Part shown: positions 8,310-17,939 of the stretch, piece by piece
Layout: the number at the start of each line of letters is the position of its first letter
Position numbering within the stretch: position 1 is the stretch's first letter
Assembly: GCA_015523325.1 (NCBI GenBank)
Contig: WAKO01000015.1
Coordinates: 73,812-123,671, forward strand
DNA from: Microcaldota archaeon
GTDB taxonomy: Archaea > Micrarchaeota > Micrarchaeia > Anstonellales > J096
Length of the DNA stretch: 49,860 nt
Direction of reading: 5' to 3'
The notes under the pieces: generated by a model
What the model was told of the DNA's origin: nothing
The model's database searches: none
The model's input: only the letters and a program-made list of their open reading frames with translations
Made by a program: the position numbers and the translations under genes

Positions 8310-9608
8310 ATGCAAGAGATAGTTGGTATAGGAGTTGGAATATCAATAGCTATAATTGCTCTATCATATTTAATTGGAAAATTAATAGGAGAAGGAAAAT
8401 ACATCGCATTTGCAAAAAATCAGTTGGCAGAAATAGTTTTTGTAGCAATCCTGTTCTTTTCCTATAGTGCGTTTAACATATTTGTTGAAGAGATAGTTAA
8501 ATCAACAACTCCTCTATCCTATCAACAATGTGAAGAATTAAAGCAAAACCCAACATTGGATATTTATGTTCCTAAAAATGTAGATTGTGGTATTGGAAGC
8601 TCCTTAGTTTTAGTTGGAAATTTATTTGTAGAGGCAAAGTACTTAATTCTCCAATTGGCTACAATACAAGCTGGAAATGGAGTTATTGAATCTTTAGGCT
8701 ATGAAAAGCCACCTTCAGGAGGAGTAGCAATAAAAGGAAAAATTCCTGGTATTGCTGCTAGTGCCACTCTAATAAGTATAAACATAAAGACAATTCTAAA
8801 TTATTTGTTTAATGCTGTAATAATACTCTTTGTGCAAAGAGAGATAATTCTATTCATGATATTTTCAGGGCCTGCAATATTTAGCTTAGGGCTGGTTTTA
8901 AGGCTTTTCCCAGTTTTAAGGAGAGTGGGAGGGCTCTTAATGGCCATTGCCCTCTCCTTTATTGTCGTTGTTCCTTTAGTTTATACTCTCTTCAACTCCC
9001 TTTATTTAGCTTTTCCTGAAACACCAAATGCATTTAAAGAAGGAATAAGGCTTGTTAGAGTTCACATAAACCTTGTGGAAGAAGATCTTATGAGGGATCT
9101 TTTTGATGAAAAAAATATCTTTGAAGAAGAAGAAAAACTTAGAAAGGAAATAGTTGAAGGTAATTATGAAGAAATTGTGAAAGGAAATATTACTGAAATA
9201 GAGGGAGTAAGGAGAGAAGTAAGCAATAGAGGGCTAAAAGTTATTATAAAAAACGTTATAAATAATGTAATAGAGGCGTTTGAAGTTACGGTTGATTTGT
9301 TTGGAAAAGTGTTGGATATGATTGTGGAAGGTTTTAGATTTATATTCAAACTAATAAAGTTTGTTATCTTTGTGGAGGGAATGTTCTTTATTAACACAAA
9401 TATAATTATTAAGAATCTATACCTATTCTGGACAGATAATTTGCCTATAAATAATTTTGATATAGTTATTGAAGACACAGCAAATATAATGCTTTTCTCC
9501 TATCTAATGACTTTTGTTGTTGCAATAAGCACAATAGCTTTTATAAAAGAAGTTTCTCCTTTATTAGGAGGGGATATTGAGATAGCGGGTTTGACTAGGT
9601 TTATATGA
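8310..9608 (+). CDS. Polytopic membrane protein, paralogous family member 3
   Basis: GLVLRLFPVLRRVGGLLMAIALSFIVVVPLVYTLF; C-terminus LGGDIEIAGLTRFI. Confidence 0.8.
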   Translation: MQEIVGIGVGISIAIIALSYLIGKLIGEGKYIAFAKNQLAEIVFVAILFFSYSAFNIFVEEIVKSTTPLSYQQCEELKQNPTLDIYVPKNVDCGIGSSLVLVGNLFVEAKYLILQLATIQAGNGVIESLGYEKPPSGGVAIKGKIPGIAASATLISINIKTILNYLFNAVIILFVQREIILFMIFSGPAIFSLGLVLRLFPVLRRVGGLLMAIALSFIVVVPLVYTLFNSLYLAFPETPNAFKEGIRLVRVHINLVEEDLMRDLFDEKNIFEEEEKLRKEIVEGNYEEIVKGNITEIEGVRREVSNRGLKVIIKNVINNVIEAFEVTVDLFGKVLDMIVEGFRFIFKLIKFVIFVEGMFFINTNIIIKNLYLFWTDNLPINNFDIVIEDTANIMLFSYLMTFVVAISTIAFIKEVSPLLGGDIEIAGLTRFI

Positions 9609-9618
9609 GGGAAAGGTT

Positions 9619-10827
9619 ATGAGAACAAAAGTAGTTATAACACTCATAGCTTTGATTCTAATAATGGGGATTGGGTTTGCACAACAAAGCCCCGGAAACC
9701 AAAATTATTTTGGAGAATGGATAACAGATCCTGCCTCAAGCATAATTGGAGATTTAAGCTTTGATTCCTGCTACTCCAGAGCAGTTAAAGGAGGAATAGC
9801 CCAAACCCTATTCACAAACTCATTCATAGCTATAATGATATCTTTTCTAATTTATGTCTTCTTCTACCTAACAGCTAAAATAGCAGGAAATGAGAATGCA
9901 GGAGTTATTTTAACAACAAAGCTCTCAACACTAGGAACGCTCATATTCTTTATTTTAATAACAACCATAGCCTACTCCACTTTATATGAAAATAATGGAA
10001 TATGGCAAAAATACCAAAGGAATGCTTTTGAATACAACACTAAATTAATCCTAACAGCAGCAACCTATAGCTTTCCAGTAATTATAGCAAATTACTTTTA
10101 TTTTGCAATCTATAATTTCCAACTTCCTTTAACAACTGGAAGAAATAATGTAATAGGATTTCAATTAAGTATTGGACCTTTGTTCAAACCTCTAATAGAT
10201 ATTGCCACAACACTTTCCAGCTATTTAACAACAGTTATGGGTGTTTTTATAGGAAGGCAATACTTCCTTTGCTTAATAACTTCTAGCTTTATTACAATAC
10301 TATTTCCTATAGGTGTTTTCTTTAGAGCTTTTAACGTAACAAAAGGAATTGGAGCAACTCTCATGGCTCTTTCCTTAGCCTTCTCCATAATTTATCCCCT
10401 TCTCCTTTCCTTTAACTATGCTATTTTTGAGAGTTTAGGGACATATGACTTGGGGTTAGCTAAAACCGAAGCTTTTGGAAACTTAAATGCTTTGCTTGGA
10501 ATTATTGGAGGAGGAATTACAGTTGGAACAATAGCTGTAGCTGTTGGAAAGGCTTATGCAGCAATTTTCTCTCAATTAAATTCTTTAGGGATAACGCAAG
10601 CGTTTTTCTCTGCTCTTTACACTCCATTTTTAACTATTATGGGGCTACTCTCAATAGCTATAACAGGAATAATGATAGAGATTTACATTGGATTAATAAA
10701 TCTTCTATTGATTTATGGTTTAATACTGCCTATAGTTAATTTTTACATAACTCTGCTATTAGCTAAAGACCTTTCCAAGGCCCTTGGGGCAGAGATGGAC
10801 TTTTCAGCATTCCTAAGGCTAATTTGA
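9619..10827 (+). CDS. Polytopic membrane protein, paralogous family member 4 (N-terminal signal-peptide-like segment)
   Basis: MRTKVVITLIALILIMGIGFAQQ; PIGVFFRAFNVTKGIGATLMALSLAFSIIYPLLL; C-terminus LGAEMDFSAFLRLI. Confidence 0.8.
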   Translation: MRTKVVITLIALILIMGIGFAQQSPGNQNYFGEWITDPASSIIGDLSFDSCYSRAVKGGIAQTLFTNSFIAIMISFLIYVFFYLTAKIAGNENAGVILTTKLSTLGTLIFFILITTIAYSTLYENNGIWQKYQRNAFEYNTKLILTAATYSFPVIIANYFYFAIYNFQLPLTTGRNNVIGFQLSIGPLFKPLIDIATTLSSYLTTVMGVFIGRQYFLCLITSSFITILFPIGVFFRAFNVTKGIGATLMALSLAFSIIYPLLLSFNYAIFESLGTYDLGLAKTEAFGNLNALLGIIGGGITVGTIAVAVGKAYAAIFSQLNSLGITQAFFSALYTPFLTIMGLLSIAITGIMIEIYIGLINLLLIYGLILPIVNFYITLLLAKDLSKALGAEMDFSAFLRLI

Positions 10828-10835
10828 GGGGAAAA

Positions 10836-12122
10836 ATGAGCGCTATACTCCAATTCATAGGAAGGGTTGCAGGAGCCCTAATAGATATCCCAACAATATT
10901 TATAGTGATCTATTCCTTCCAAAAGCTTATTGAAGAAACATTGCAAAAGGACTTCTCAAAACCATTAATATCTCTCTCCATTTGTGATGATTATGGATTA
11001 GGACTGTTAGAGGGAGAATTTGGGTTAGGAGGAATAATTGGGCTAGTTGCTCTTGCATTTTTTGTTAGTGTTGGAATAGCTGTAATAAAATACCTCTTAG
11101 GATATTTGCTTGAGAATAAAAGATACATAGCATTTCTAAAAACAGAGCTAATAGATTTAGTTTTTGTTTATCTCTTCGTGCTAGCAGGGATAGGGACATT
11201 AAAGCTTTTGTGTTTTATAAACGTGGATGCTTTTGGCGCAAGCTCAAATGGTGTGGAGCTAAATGTTTATGAGTATGCTTTTGCCTCTCTTCAAGCTATA
11301 AAGAAATACTCATTCAACTTATTAGGAGTAAACTCAGTTTTAGCTATAGCTGGATTGTTTTTAATGAAGATAAGTGTTGCAAACAATCTTTTTGGAGGAA
11401 TTGCTCTTCCTGTTTTTTCAGGACTTTCCTTCTTACTAAGGCCTGCTATTTCCACCTCCCTAATAGCTGGAACCTTGGCTTATATGTTTTATACACTTCA
11501 AATATTTGCTTATGAGTTCTTTACTTATGGAGGAATTAAGTACCTCCTTCCTTTAGGAATAATAATGAGAGCTTTTTCTCCATTAAAAAAGGTAGGTGCT
11601 ATATTAATAGGATTTTCTCTAGGGGCTAGCATAGTTTTAAGTGTTGTTTGGGGAGTAGCTTATGCCTCAATCCAACCAATAATAGGAAATAACTTAGAGG
11701 TTGTTGTTAAAGGAGAAACAACCACAGGTTTTGAAGTTGAAATGGACTTAAGAACTGGGAGAGAATTCTTAGAGGTTAGGTTTATTTCTGATTTAGCTGA
11801 TAAGTTAGAGCAAGAAGCAGAGGAAGTTAAAAATAAAGTAGAGTGCTATGTTGATGCTCCTACAGGAAGCTACATTTGTACAGGAGAGGAGACGTATGAG
11901 TTTATTCAAATAAAAGAGAGATTTGCAGAGGAAAATGAGAGAAATATTAGTAACTTAGTTAAAAGTGTATTTAGATGGGTGTTCTTTTCTCTTGGGGCTT
12001 TTGCGATAATATTAATAATACTCCCAATAATTACAACACTATTGATGATAGGAGGAATTAGGTTTTTCTCAGCGTTCTTTGGATTAGAGCTAGATATATC
12101 AAATCTTACAAAAGTAGTTTAG
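10836..12122 (+). CDS. Polytopic membrane protein, paralogous family member 5
   Basis: PLGIIMRAFSPLKKVGAILIGFSLGASIVLSVVW; C-terminus FGLELDISNLTKVV. ATG at 10836 preferred over the TTG at 10824. Confidence 0.8.
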   Translation: MSAILQFIGRVAGALIDIPTIFIVIYSFQKLIEETLQKDFSKPLISLSICDDYGLGLLEGEFGLGGIIGLVALAFFVSVGIAVIKYLLGYLLENKRYIAFLKTELIDLVFVYLFVLAGIGTLKLLCFINVDAFGASSNGVELNVYEYAFASLQAIKKYSFNLLGVNSVLAIAGLFLMKISVANNLFGGIALPVFSGLSFLLRPAISTSLIAGTLAYMFYTLQIFAYEFFTYGGIKYLLPLGIIMRAFSPLKKVGAILIGFSLGASIVLSVVWGVAYASIQPIIGNNLEVVVKGETTTGFEVEMDLRTGREFLEVRFISDLADKLEQEAEEVKNKVECYVDAPTGSYICTGEETYEFIQIKERFAEENERNISNLVKSVFRWVFFSLGAFAIILIILPIITTLLMIGGIRFFSAFFGLELDISNLTKVV

Positions 12123-12129
12123 GGATAGC

Positions 12130-13089
12130 ATGGGATTTGATAGCGCTTTAGAGCTTTCATTAACTTTACTTGCAATAGAGATTGTTGTGGGAGCCCTACT
12201 CTATATGGCAAGTAAAATAATAAGGAGTGAAGTAATTGAAAAACTAACTAGAGAGTTTTTGATAAATGTGGTTATAACAACACTCCTTGTTTTTGTTATT
12301 TTAGAAGGGTTTGTTGGATTGATAACAGATTTTTCTAGGATTGCTGCAACTTCCTTTTTAACCTCCATCCCTAATCCACAACTAAATATCCAAGGAAATG
12401 ATTTAATAGAGATAAATCTAGCAATATTAAGAGATGTTATATTCTACTGCCTCCTAGTATTTAGAGACATTGTTTACCAATTTTATACTGCTGTCTATTT
12501 TGTACAAGGAGAAGTTAATTATAGTGGAGTTTCTGGAACTTCTACAAACCCAGGAATTTATGGGTTGTTTTTACAAAACATTATATCAAATATAATAAAT
12601 TTAGAAATACTATATTTTCTTTTATTTAAGTTGTTGCAGCTCTTCAAATACTTTGTATTCCCTATCTTATTTCCTCTAGGGGTTGCATTAAGGTCATTAA
12701 AACCAACTAGAACAATAGGGGCTTTCTTTATGGCTATTTCTCTTGCCTTTTATATAGTATTTCCTTTTGTTTATCTAACAAGCCTTTTATTTTACCCTTC
12801 CAACCTAGTTTGCTTTAGAGAGCAAATAAATTTTTACACAAATCCTTGCCAACCTTTTAGCCCCCTAACCCCTTCTCAAAGAGAAATTACAGGAAGGGCT
12901 TTGTTGTTTGAAATGGGTGAAAACCTAATAACAGCACAAATAAACAGTTATTTGAGGGATTTATTTTTGTTGTTCTGCTTTTTCCCATTAATAGCTTTTG
13001 CCCTGGCCTCAACTTCTGCTAATATAGGAACAACAATGCTTGGAGGAAGGATAGAAGAGATAGGAAGGGGAATTGTTAGGTTTATTTGA
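12130..13089 (+). CDS. Polytopic membrane protein, paralogous family member 6
   Basis: PLGVALRSLKPTRTIGAFFMAISLAFYIVFPFVYLTS; C-terminus GGRIEEIGRGIVRFI. Confidence 0.8.
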   Translation: MGFDSALELSLTLLAIEIVVGALLYMASKIIRSEVIEKLTREFLINVVITTLLVFVILEGFVGLITDFSRIAATSFLTSIPNPQLNIQGNDLIEINLAILRDVIFYCLLVFRDIVYQFYTAVYFVQGEVNYSGVSGTSTNPGIYGLFLQNIISNIINLEILYFLLFKLLQLFKYFVFPILFPLGVALRSLKPTRTIGAFFMAISLAFYIVFPFVYLTSLLFYPSNLVCFREQINFYTNPCQPFSPLTPSQREITGRALLFEMGENLITAQINSYLRDLFLLFCFFPLIAFALASTSANIGTTMLGGRIEEIGRGIVRFI

Positions 13090-13096
13090 TCATTTG

Positions 13097-13630
13097 TTAT
13101 ATTAAGCTAAGTTGCATTAAAAGAAGATCTCTTCTTTTTCCATCCCTTCCTAAATAATAATTTCTTAACCTTCCAACTACTTCAAAGCCCTTCCTTTTAT
13201 ATAGGTTTATTGCTCTATTTCCTTCAACAACTTCCAAAAACATGTTCTCCAACCCTTTTCTTTTTGCAACCTCTATTGAAAGTGAAATAAGCTTTCCCCC
13301 AACTCCAAGCCCTCTAAACTCTTTTTTAACTCCCAAGCTAATAAAACAATTTATCCTATCCTTTATTGAAAGCTCACATATTCCAACCAAATTATTTTCA
13401 AAAAATGAAGAAATAATAACAAGTGTTCCATTCTTTAGTTCAGAGTACTTTTTCCTATAATAAAGGAATTCCTCTTCAATAGTCACTTCTCTAATCACAG
13501 AGATTAAAGCATTTTCCCTAACCAATGAATTAATAAAATCTCTAAGCTCTTTTACTGAAAGAAGCTCTAGGAAGGTTGAAGGTTTTTCAATTATTAAAAA
13601 ATCAAAGCTCTTCAAAGAAATACTTTTCAT
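13097..13630 (-). CDS. GNAT-family N-acetyltransferase
   Basis: SLGVKKEFRGLGVGGKLISLSIEVAKRKGLENMFLEVVEGNRAINLYKRKGFEVVGRLRNYY. Confidence 0.88.
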   Translation of the reverse strand: MKSISLKSFDFLIIEKPSTFLELLSVKELRDFINSLVRENALISVIREVTIEEEFLYYRKKYSELKNGTLVIISSFFENNLVGICELSIKDRINCFISLGVKKEFRGLGVGGKLISLSIEVAKRKGLENMFLEVVEGNRAINLYKRKGFEVVGRLRNYYLGRDGKRRDLLLMQLSLI

Positions 13631-13645
13631 ATTCTCCCTCTTAAA

Positions 13646-15406
13646 TCACACGTAAACCCAAACTATGTAAAGGGAGAGGAGCAAAAATAAGATTATTGCT
13701 AAAGGCATTAAAGCTCTAGCCATTTCATAGCTATTATTAAAGGTTGAAAGAACTTCAACATAAAAATCCTTTCCTAAAACTCTAAGTTCCACTTCTTTCT
13801 CCAAAAACTCAGCTGTTGAGTTGCTATTCTTTAAACTCTCTAAAGCCTCAGAGGCTTTTTTAAACAAAAGATTTATCTCTTCTTCTGTGGGTGTGTATTC
13901 ATTAACCACTCCTCTCTTCAAATTAACTTCATGAGTATCAGTAGTTATTATTAGAATATTTTTAGTTAAGCTTGAGAGCTTCTTTTCAAGCATTGCTTTT
14001 CCTTTCTTTGATACTGAATTTCCATCAACAATAATCAAAAGGATCGGTTCTTTCCAATCAAACCACACACCAAAAATACCGGCTCCTCCAATAGAAGAGT
14101 TATTTGGCATTAAATGAAAATAGGAGGTTTTTAGAGGCACCTTCTCAAGCTTCTCTAATTCAAATTTAGAATCCAAAAAGCTTTGAGCTAAGGAGAGGTA
14201 CTCTTTTCCTTCTTTTGAAAAAATATTAAAGTAAGTTACATCTTTTCCTTCAGAGTTATGCATATCTGCAACAAAAACCTTATCAAACTTTTTTGAGAGC
14301 TTCTCCTTTATTAAAAGACCTAAAGTATACTCAACATCCTCTGTTGTGTTGGGCTCTCTTGTTAAAAAAACTAAAGCGTTCCTATCAAATATTAAGAAGA
14401 AAGCCTTAGCATTTTTATTGGAAAACTTGAAGAAGGAAAAGTTCTTAGCTTTCTCCTTTGAAGTCCTTTTTGAAAAGGCTAGGGAAATAACTTCTGAGAT
14501 TAGCTTTTCTTTTTGAAAAGAGCTAGCTAGGTTCATATCATGGTTTGTCAAGCTATGTAAAGAAATAGCGTTATTAAGCTTTCTTTTTAGTGAAGAGGGA
14601 AAATCACTACTCCCTAGTTTTCCAAAAGGGCCATAATGGATGGGGGGGATAACAATAAAGAATTCATTGGATTTTTTTCCATTGTTTTTTATTTTAAACC
14701 TTATTAGCTCAAGGTTTCCTCTAAACTTTTTTGAGAACTTTGTTAAAGCTTTTTCAAGCTCATTCTCTTTGAAGAACCACTGAGAAAAAAACATTTGCAT
14801 GATCCTTAAAACAGAAAACCCGAAATTCCTTTTAACAGGAAGGCTAACTAAATAGTAAAGTCCATAGATTCCAACTATAAATAAAGAGAGGGAAATTATT
14901 AGCTTTGGATTTAAAGAGAGCAAATCTTTGTAGGTCAGAGGGGCTAACAAAAAAGAGTAAATTATGAACTGAAGAAAAGAGAATATAATTGACTTCGCTT
15001 GGGATTTGAAGAACACAACCCCTACAAAATACCACATTAAAGAAGCTATTAACCCTCCTATTAAAACAAAAGCAGGCACAGCTCCTATTCCAAAAATATA
15101 AAAAAGTAAAGCAGAGATAAAGAAAAGGGTGGAGTAGATAAACCCTCCTATTCCTCCAGCAAGAAAAAATTGCTTTAAGCTTGCTTTCCTAAAAATAAGC
15201 TTAGCTAAAAGAGAAATGAAGAGGGAAGGAACAGAAAAAAGAGCCAAAAAGCTAACAACGTTTTGAAGAATTGAGTTGCTAATAAACCCTAAAACAAGGC
15301 CAAGAAAAAGGGGGTAAAGGAAAAGCAAAAAGATTATTTGTTTCCAACTTACATTAAATCCAAAAAATTTAGTAAGGTTTATTGCTTTTTTTGCTTTTTC
15401 TCTCAT
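13646..15406 (-). CDS. DUF2070-like archaeal membrane protein
   Basis: N-terminal TM block; IPPIHYGPFGKLGSSDFPSSLKRKL..LHSLTNHDMNLAS and GGAGIFGVWFDW..LLIIVDGN. Confidence 0.72.
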   Translation of the reverse strand: MREKAKKAINLTKFFGFNVSWKQIIFLLFLYPLFLGLVLGFISNSILQNVVSFLALFSVPSLFISLLAKLIFRKASLKQFFLAGGIGGFIYSTLFFISALLFYIFGIGAVPAFVLIGGLIASLMWYFVGVVFFKSQAKSIIFSFLQFIIYSFLLAPLTYKDLLSLNPKLIISLSLFIVGIYGLYYLVSLPVKRNFGFSVLRIMQMFFSQWFFKENELEKALTKFSKKFRGNLELIRFKIKNNGKKSNEFFIVIPPIHYGPFGKLGSSDFPSSLKRKLNNAISLHSLTNHDMNLASSFQKEKLISEVISLAFSKRTSKEKAKNFSFFKFSNKNAKAFFLIFDRNALVFLTREPNTTEDVEYTLGLLIKEKLSKKFDKVFVADMHNSEGKDVTYFNIFSKEGKEYLSLAQSFLDSKFELEKLEKVPLKTSYFHLMPNNSSIGGAGIFGVWFDWKEPILLIIVDGNSVSKKGKAMLEKKLSSLTKNILIITTDTHEVNLKRGVVNEYTPTEEEINLLFKKASEALESLKNSNSTAEFLEKEVELRVLGKDFYVEVLSTFNNSYEMARALMPLAIILFLLLSLYIVWVYV

Positions 15407-15644
15407 TTTTAACTCCTTTTCTCACATTCTCCTCAACTTTCATAATTAAGTTTTTCAAATAATAAGTATTTCTAATAAATTCCTTTGCAACAACATCAAA
15501 GCTCTTTCTCCTCCTAACAGCTATCTTCATTAGCTCTAAGGTTAGATACCTCAATTCAGAGTTTGCGCTTTCTCTTTGAAACTCAAAGTCATCAAAATCT
15601 TCCATAAAGTAACCTATATCTAAAAAATTTAAATACCTTATCAT
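15369..15644 (-). CDS. Hypothetical protein overlapping the DUF2070 start
   Basis: ORF with 38-bp overlap into the downstream gene, same strand; MEDFDDFEFQRESANSELRYLTLELMKIAVRRRKSFD... Start may be at the internal Met. Confidence 0.5.
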   Translation of the reverse strand: MIRYLNFLDIGYFMEDFDDFEFQRESANSELRYLTLELMKIAVRRRKSFDVVAKEFIRNTYYLKNLIMKVEENVRKGVKNERKSKKSNKPY

Positions 15645-15718
15645 AAAAATTCAAAGCTCAAAACAACTCAAAAAGAAACCAAGAGTTTAAAATCCTTCTA
15701 ATAAATAAATTCTCTACA

Positions 15719-16912
15719 ATGGAAAGTATAGAAAAGCTATTGGAAAAGCCATCAATATTTAAGGATAGGAGGGTACTATCCCCTCATTTTATTCCCTCTG
15801 AGCTTCCCTATAGAGAGGAGCACATAAAAAAAATTTTAAGAAACTTAGCAGTGGTTTTAAGAGGAGAAAAACCAAGAAACATCTTTATTTATGGAAAAAC
15901 AGGAACAGGAAAAACCTCAACAATAAAACACATAATAAGAAGGCTAGAAGAGTTTAAACAAACAAAAGGAATGGAGAACATAAAGATGTTTTATTTAAAC
16001 AGTAGGATGATGTATAATTCAAGGTACAGGATTTTAACAAAAGTTATGAAGAGCTATTACCCAGAACTGGAAAAGAGTGGGTTTGGTTTAACTTATGTTT
16101 ATGAGAAACTTGTTGAATTTTTAGAGGAAGGAAACCACTTGGTTTTAACAATAGATGAAATTGACGTTGTAAAGGATTTAGATGACTTGGTTTATACAAT
16201 AACTAGGGTTAATGACGAAGTAGAAAAAGGCTCATTAAGTGTTGTTGGGATAAGTAATAAGTTAAGCTTCAAACAAAACCTAGACCCTAGGAGTAGGAGC
16301 TCTTTATTTGAGGAAGAGCTAGTTTTCCCTCCCTACAATGCTTCACAACTAAAAAAGATTTTAATGCAAAGAGTTGAACAGGGATTTGTGAAAGGAGTGG
16401 TTAGTGAAGGGGCTATCTCTTTAATAGCTGCAATAACAGCTCAAGAAAATGGAGATGCTAGATATGCTTTAAAGCTCTTGCTAAAAGCTGGAGAGGAAGG
16501 GGAAGAAGAAGGAAGAGTAGAGGAGAAGCATGTTAAAAAGGCTATTGAAAGTGTAGAGCACGATTTGGCGGAAGAGGCAATAAAAACCCTTCCAATAAAT
16601 CAACAAATCCTCCTCTATTCCATAGCCAAAATGACTCTTGCAAATAAAAAGATGACAACATTAACAAATGATGGAAATTATTTCTTTTCCGGGGATGTTT
16701 ACAAATATTACACAAAGGTTTGTAAAGAACTTGAAAAAAAACCAAAAAGCTCAAGGTGGTATAGAGAATATATAAATGAGTTGGAAAACCTTGGATTAAT
16801 CTCTAGCATATTTACAGGAAAGGGGATAAGAGGACATACTAGACTAATAAAGCTAGGAATTTCTCCCGAAGGAGTGATAAAGAGCATAGAGAAAAGGTTG
16901 AAAAGAGAATAA
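15719..16912 (+). CDS. Orc1/Cdc6 replication initiator (copy 1)
   Basis: IFIYGKTGTGKTST (Walker A), LVLTIDEIDVV (Walker B), NGDARYALKLL (sensor 2), C-terminal winged-helix region. Confidence 0.92.
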   Translation: MESIEKLLEKPSIFKDRRVLSPHFIPSELPYREEHIKKILRNLAVVLRGEKPRNIFIYGKTGTGKTSTIKHIIRRLEEFKQTKGMENIKMFYLNSRMMYNSRYRILTKVMKSYYPELEKSGFGLTYVYEKLVEFLEEGNHLVLTIDEIDVVKDLDDLVYTITRVNDEVEKGSLSVVGISNKLSFKQNLDPRSRSSLFEEELVFPPYNASQLKKILMQRVEQGFVKGVVSEGAISLIAAITAQENGDARYALKLLLKAGEEGEEEGRVEEKHVKKAIESVEHDLAEEAIKTLPINQQILLYSIAKMTLANKKMTTLTNDGNYFFSGDVYKYYTKVCKELEKKPKSSRWYREYINELENLGLISSIFTGKGIRGHTRLIKLGISPEGVIKSIEKRLKRE

Positions 16913-16920
16913 GGGAAAAA

Positions 16921-17457
16921 ATGAGAAGGATAGTAATTGTAGGAATAGCACTCTTACTCTTATTTTTAGCAGGATGTATAAGAGATAGAAACTCTATAAT
17001 GCAGGAGGATTGTAATTCCTATAGTGGGATGCAAAGAGACAATTGCTTACTCTATAAATCTTACTTTATTGCCCTCCAAGGAGATAAAGAGGAGGCAATA
17101 AACAATTGTAAGGAAATACTTGGAGAAGATCCTGAAAGCACAATAGATGCAACTTCAAGCGCTATCTCATTAAAGGTCTACTTTAGATATCAAAAATACA
17201 AAAATTGTATTGAAAGAGTTGCCGTATTCTCAAAAGATGATAGAGTTTGTGAGTGGATTGATAAGCCTAAAATAAAGAACATATTCATTAATTTTCAAAC
17301 AGGAGTAAACCTAGCTCTTGACTTTATTGGAGGGTTAAGCCCAGGAGAGTTTATTCAAAATGAAGTTGAAAGGTGTAAGAAAAAAGTTTATTATGAGGCA
17401 AATCTCAAGAATTCCCTAGCTAAAAACATAGAGAGATATGTTATCTCTCCTTCTTAG
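16921..17457 (+). CDS. Predicted lipoprotein
   Basis: Signal peptide MRRIVIVGIALLLLFLAGC with lipobox; four further Cys pairs/singles downstream. Confidence 0.6.
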   Translation: MRRIVIVGIALLLLFLAGCIRDRNSIMQEDCNSYSGMQRDNCLLYKSYFIALQGDKEEAINNCKEILGEDPESTIDATSSAISLKVYFRYQKYKNCIERVAVFSKDDRVCEWIDKPKIKNIFINFQTGVNLALDFIGGLSPGEFIQNEVERCKKKVYYEANLKNSLAKNIERYVISPS

Positions 17458-17513
17458 ATCTCTCTTTTATGTTCTCCACATATTCATTAATTAAAATTAA
17501 ATAAAGCATTAAA

Positions 17514-17597
17514 TGCAGGGGGTGGGATTCGAACCCACGAACCCACTAAGGGACTGGCTCCTAAGGCCAGCGCCGTTGACCACTGGGCGACCCCTGC
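17514..17597 (-). tRNA. tRNA-Leu (anticodon TAG)
   Basis: Class II tRNA: acceptor GCAGGGG/CCCCTGC, anticodon loop CTTAGGA, long variable arm, T-arm GTGGGTTCGAATCCCAC. Confidence 0.95.
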
Positions 17598-17860
17598 CAA
17601 GAACCCTCTCTTGGAACCTTCCTTCACGGGGCCTTGCCCCCCGTGGACCCTCCTGAAAGGCCCTTAGGAGGTTCCCAAAGCTAAGGCTTTTCTAAGCCTT
17701 CTCCACGGGGCCTTGCCCCCCGTGGACCCTCCTGAAAGGCCCTTAGGAGGTTCCCAGAGCTAAGGCCCTCAGATGCTTTTTTGGGCCTTGCCCTCACGGG
17801 GCCGTGCCCCCCGTGAACCCTTCTGAAAGGTCTTTCTGAGGTTTCCAAGGCTTAGGGAGT
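17598..17860 (-). repeat. Tandem units of the GC-rich hairpin repeat 5' of tRNA-Leu
   Basis: Three loop-GGCAAGG/GGCACGG hairpins at 17625-17645, 17703-17725 and 17795-17815. Reverse complement shares about 78 bp nearly identical to 217-294. Confidence 0.85.
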
Positions 17861-17939
17861 AATAATAGGATAGCTAAATAAAGATTAAAAATTTAAGCAT
17901 GACTAAACTATAAAAATTGAGAAGAGCAGAGGGATTAAT

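Noticed and set aside
5998-13089. Reading the six membrane genes as a confirmed type IV secretion system
   Set aside because: No ATPase, coupling protein or relaxase in the window and the similarity to VirB6/TrbL is impression only; kept as a hypothesis.
15645-15718. Possible replication origin next to Orc1/Cdc6 copy 1
   Set aside because: The intergenic gap is short and AT-rich, with no ORB-like inverted repeat recognised.
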